A stretch of DNA of 64,000 nt from Fundicoccus sp052116145. Its GTDB lineage: Bacteria > Bacillota > Bacilli > Lactobacillales > Aerococcaceae. Positions 63,522-64,000 of this stretch are shown here, piece after piece; the stretch's first letter is position 1; every line of letters starts with the position of its first letter. A program made the translations under genes and the position numbers. The notes under the pieces are model-generated. The model was not told where the DNA came from and searched no databases. It saw only the letters and a list, made by a program, of their open reading frames with translations. The stretch lies in the NCBI RefSeq assembly GCF_052116145.1, contig NZ_JBQKLQ010000001.1:620001-684000 (forward strand), read 5' to 3'.

Positions 63522-64000
63522 ATGGTTACAGGAAGTCGAGTTGAACGTAAAAAATATCAGAATAACAATAAACGTTCTTCTAACAGGAACCCAAAGAAAA
63601 AAAATAATAAACATACGGCCAGAAAATGGATAAAGCGAGTGGTTATTCTGCTTATTACCCTTTTCTTTTTAGCTTTAATGGCTGGAGGTGGATTGTTTGC
63701 TTATTACGCAATGAATGCTCCAGATATCACTGAATCCGACTTGCGTGGTCAGATTTCAAGTAAAATATTTGATCGTGACGGTGAATTAGTTAAGGAACTC
63801 GGCGGTCAGAATAGGGACTTGATGGCTCCAGAAGAAATTCCAGAGCTATTAAAAGATGCGGTGTTAGCAATTGAAGATGCTCGCTTTTATAGTCATAAAG
63901 GAGTAGATCCAATCCGAATCGTAGGGTCAGCCCTTGCAAACTTACAAGCTGGTGAAATTACTCAAGGCGGGAGTACAATTACTCAACAACTCGTCAAACT
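63522..64000 (+). CDS. Class A penicillin-binding protein (PBP1A), 5' part
   Basis: Bifunctional peptidoglycan glycosyltransferase/transpeptidase, truncated by the window end after about 159 codons. A basic N-terminus (residues 1-38) and one membrane segment (about 40-62) lead to the GT51 domain with AIEDARFYSHKGVDP, whose first Glu is catalytic, and GGSTITQQLVK. The start follows GGAAGAGATGA. It is paired with recU; the transpeptidase half lies outside the window. Confidence 0.93.
   Translation, partial: MVTGSRVERKKYQNNNKRSSNRNPKKKNNKHTARKWIKRVVILLITLFFLALMAGGGLFAYYAMNAPDITESDLRGQISSKIFDRDGELVKELGGQNRDLMAPEEIPELLKDAVLAIEDARFYSHKGVDPIRIVGSALANLQAGEITQGGSTITQQLVK

Overview
The window comes from a low-GC Gram-positive bacterium, most likely of the order Lactobacillales. 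The evidence is the tig-clpX-ysxC(engB) and dnaG-rpoD order, the recU-pbp1A pair, RexAB-type AddAB without AddB iron-sulfur cysteines, YkyA and YlxP proteins, DUF4767, and strong AGGAGG-type ribosome binding sites with frequent TTG/GTG starts. An Aerococcaceae/Carnobacteriaceae-like host is a guess; no rRNA or tRNA gene is present to settle it.

Region 1 (1 to about 29 kb) is mostly accessory. It holds a YknXYZ/MacAB-like efflux operon, a frameshifted purine permease next to a phosphoribosyltransferase, two tandem M20 amidohydrolases, an alpha/beta hydrolase and an MFS transporter. Two C39-like secreted peptidases flank an MBL hydrolase and a DUF4097-type protein. An ArsC/Spx-like protein follows, then a divergent LysR regulator/MetE-like methionine synthase pair with a MET-box-like palindrome between them. 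A branched-chain amino acid unit (ilvE, a 2-oxo-acid hydratase-like gene, an orphan LivJ-like binding protein, then pepF) lies behind a textbook ribosome-mediated attenuator. Its leader peptide carries five Ile codons near its end and is followed by a cascade of alternative stems and a terminator. Next come an aldo/keto reductase, a decayed HpcH/HpaI aldolase and a DUF1002/DUF4767 protein. Much of this region, especially the first 10 kb, looks richer in G+C by eye than the later housekeeping part.

Region 2 (29 to 42 kb) mixes small-metabolism and housekeeping genes: OsmC, a 31-bp tandem repeat array, a sirtuin, UPF0173 hydrolase, YwlG, ComEB-type deaminase, endonuclease III (one iron-sulfur cysteine replaced by Tyr), a frameshifted KdgT permease, a CorA-like transporter, YlxP, a deoxynucleoside kinase, a pyridoxamine-oxidase-like protein, a methyltransferase, an atypical pyruvate-kinase-like protein, a DUF2786 protein, and rluD-lspA.

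Region 3 (42 to 64 kb) is core genome: two lipoproteins, addA/addB (recombinational repair), pepT, a Nif3-like gene, trmK, rpoD, dnaG, a UMF1-type MFS transporter, engB, clpX, tig, then recU and the start of a class A penicillin-binding protein that runs off the window. Genes from tig down to addA all run on the minus strand in closely spaced groups.

Several genes are broken (NCS2 permease, PH-domain protein, HpcH aldolase, KdgT, and probably a start-loss ORF at 12.7 kb). Three of the lesions sit in T/A homopolymers, so assembly error must be excluded for the two otherwise intact transporters. The HpcH and PH genes carry additional damage and look like real pseudogenes. The strongest regulatory discoveries are the ilvE attenuator, the MET-box, a 136-nt long-hairpin element behind rpoD, and a pseudoknot-like structure at 8.85 kb.
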